DNA of 64,000 nt, from NCBI GenBank assembly GCA_910578975.1, contig CAJTRZ010000001.1:248001-312000 (forward strand), in the 5' to 3' direction. This DNA is from an uncultured Eubacterium sp. Its GTDB lineage: Bacteria > Bacillota > Clostridia > Lachnospirales > Lachnospiraceae. Below are positions 63,327 through 64,000 of the stretch, piece by piece. A program made the position numbers and the translations under genes. A model generated the notes under the pieces. That model ran no database searches and had not been told where the DNA came from. It saw nothing but the letters and a program-made list of their open reading frames with translations. Positions within the stretch are counted from its first letter, which is position 1; each line of letters starts with the position of its first letter.

Positions 63327-64000
63327 TTACTGGTTTGCTGCCTTATACTGTGTCGCCCATCCTTCTACAAACGCAGTCTTAACATCATCCCATTTTCCAC
63401 CTGCATTATATTTATTCATTGCTGCCACAAGGCTGGCTCTCCAGTCATCAACATTTGGTGTATAATTAAATGTCCAGTCTACTGTATACTTACCTGCTTC
63501 CATTAATTCATTCGCATTTCTTAAAAATACATTTTCACTGTCTTTCGCAGACTTATAAGGAATTGCTCCAAATTGTTCTTCCATCATCTCTGTTCCATCC
63601 TCAGAAGTAACCAGCCATTTCATAAATTCCAGTGTAGCCTGCTGGTCTTCCTTTGATGCTTTCGCATTAACCGCCCAGCAATTTTCTGTACCGGAACACA
63701 ATCCTGCATTTTCTTCTCCCTCTACTCCACAATAAAGCGGTATCATCTGTAAGTCCTCATCATCAATTGACTTACTGATTTCTGCATATTCCCATGTTCC
63801 ATTCTGATAAAATACAGCTTCGCCATTCTTAAACTCTGCCTGCGCATCATAACCACCGGTTGCTAAAGTCTTTTTGTCATACTTACTATTATTAATATAA
63901 AGATCCCATACGTTCTTATAGTTATCCAGATATGTTCCCTTAATAGTTGCAGGTGCTTCCTTCCATCCATCTTCTTTTGCCTCATAATACAATGGCATAT
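63327..64000 (-). CDS. Extracellular sugar-binding protein (N-terminus off window)
   Basis: The last ~223 residues of a family 1 binding protein; the frame appears to continue past the right edge, so the signal peptide is not seen. AVFYQNGTWEYAEISKSIDD, CSGTENCWAVNAKASKEDQQ, ATLEFMKWLVTSEDGTEMM and the end WATQYKAANQ are typical of MalE-like C-terminal lobes. As first of the transport genes beside malQ, it probably binds maltodextrins. Confidence 0.88.
   Translation of the reverse strand, partial: MPLYYEAKEDGWKEAPATIKGTYLDNYKNVWDLYINNSKYDKKTLATGGYDAQAEFKNGEAVFYQNGTWEYAEISKSIDDEDLQMIPLYCGVEGEENAGLCSGTENCWAVNAKASKEDQQATLEFMKWLVTSEDGTEMMEEQFGAIPYKSAKDSENVFLRNANELMEAGKYTVDWTFNYTPNVDDWRASLVAAMNKYNAGGKWDDVKTAFVEGWATQYKAANQ

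Noticed and set aside
1..64000. tRNA, rRNA or prophage genes
   Set aside because: None recognised on reading; no CCA-ended cloverleaf-like segment, rRNA core sequence or phage structural gene was seen.

Overview
This window looks like a stretch of a low-GC, spore-forming Firmicute chromosome, most likely a gut Lachnospiraceae. The inference rests on AT-rich codon use, strong AGGAGG-type ribosome sites, sporulation genes (spoIIR, sipL, a cotS-family gene), a SAM-I riboswitch before metK, a T-box leader before leuA, and a large carbohydrate-uptake repertoire. I see no rRNA, tRNA, phage, transposase or CRISPR array.

Layout. (1) 1-12013, all minus: one long operon for an oligosaccharide-type ABC importer. 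It has two solute-binding proteins (one a ~1040-residue membrane-anchored giant), at least three permeases, an NHL-propeller/TPR/Yip1 membrane protein and a DUF5696-like anchored protein. No ATPase is seen. (2) 12459-31114: housekeeping and sporulation genes: a secreted CBM-like protein, plsC, murI, spoIIR, sipL-ispE, pgm, cotS family, cca, a divergent pdxR/pyridoxal-kinase pair, hicAB, SAM-I/metK, a formate/nitrite channel and an LppM-like lipoprotein. (3) 31191-34000: leuA, whose product carries a C-terminal AraC-type DNA-binding domain. A leucine T-box sits upstream of it, but a block of ~82-bp tandem repeats and a 19-bp palindrome lie between the two. (4) 34045-43105: a complete glucuronide route. 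uidA releases glucuronate, uxaC makes fructuronate, the uxuB-like gene makes mannonate, uxuA makes KDG, kdgK makes KDPG and eda splits it to pyruvate and glyceraldehyde-3-phosphate. A LacI-family regulator is divergent. (5) 43167-51891: two very large secreted proteins, one a GH81 endo-1,3-beta-glucanase with discoidin modules and one a discoidin-repeat protein followed by an unannotated 46-residue peptide gene. Both have the same palindromic operator type as the glucuronate operon. (6) 52079-58821: murA, an M23 peptidase, shikimate kinase, dinB, a flavoredoxin-like protein, a TcaA-like membrane protein and a sigma-like protein lacking region 4. (7) 58825-64000: a maltodextrin-type operon (binding protein, two permeases, malQ, LacI regulator) cut by the window end.

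Most notable: the LeuA-AraC fusion; four matching operators linking glucuronate catabolism to giant surface proteins; the 46-residue peptide gene; the NHL/Yip1 and DUF5696 accessory proteins of the first importer; several nested-palindrome intergenic elements, one with a three-way-junction fold; and the sigma-like protein without region 4. All functions are read from sequence and family knowledge; no database search was run.
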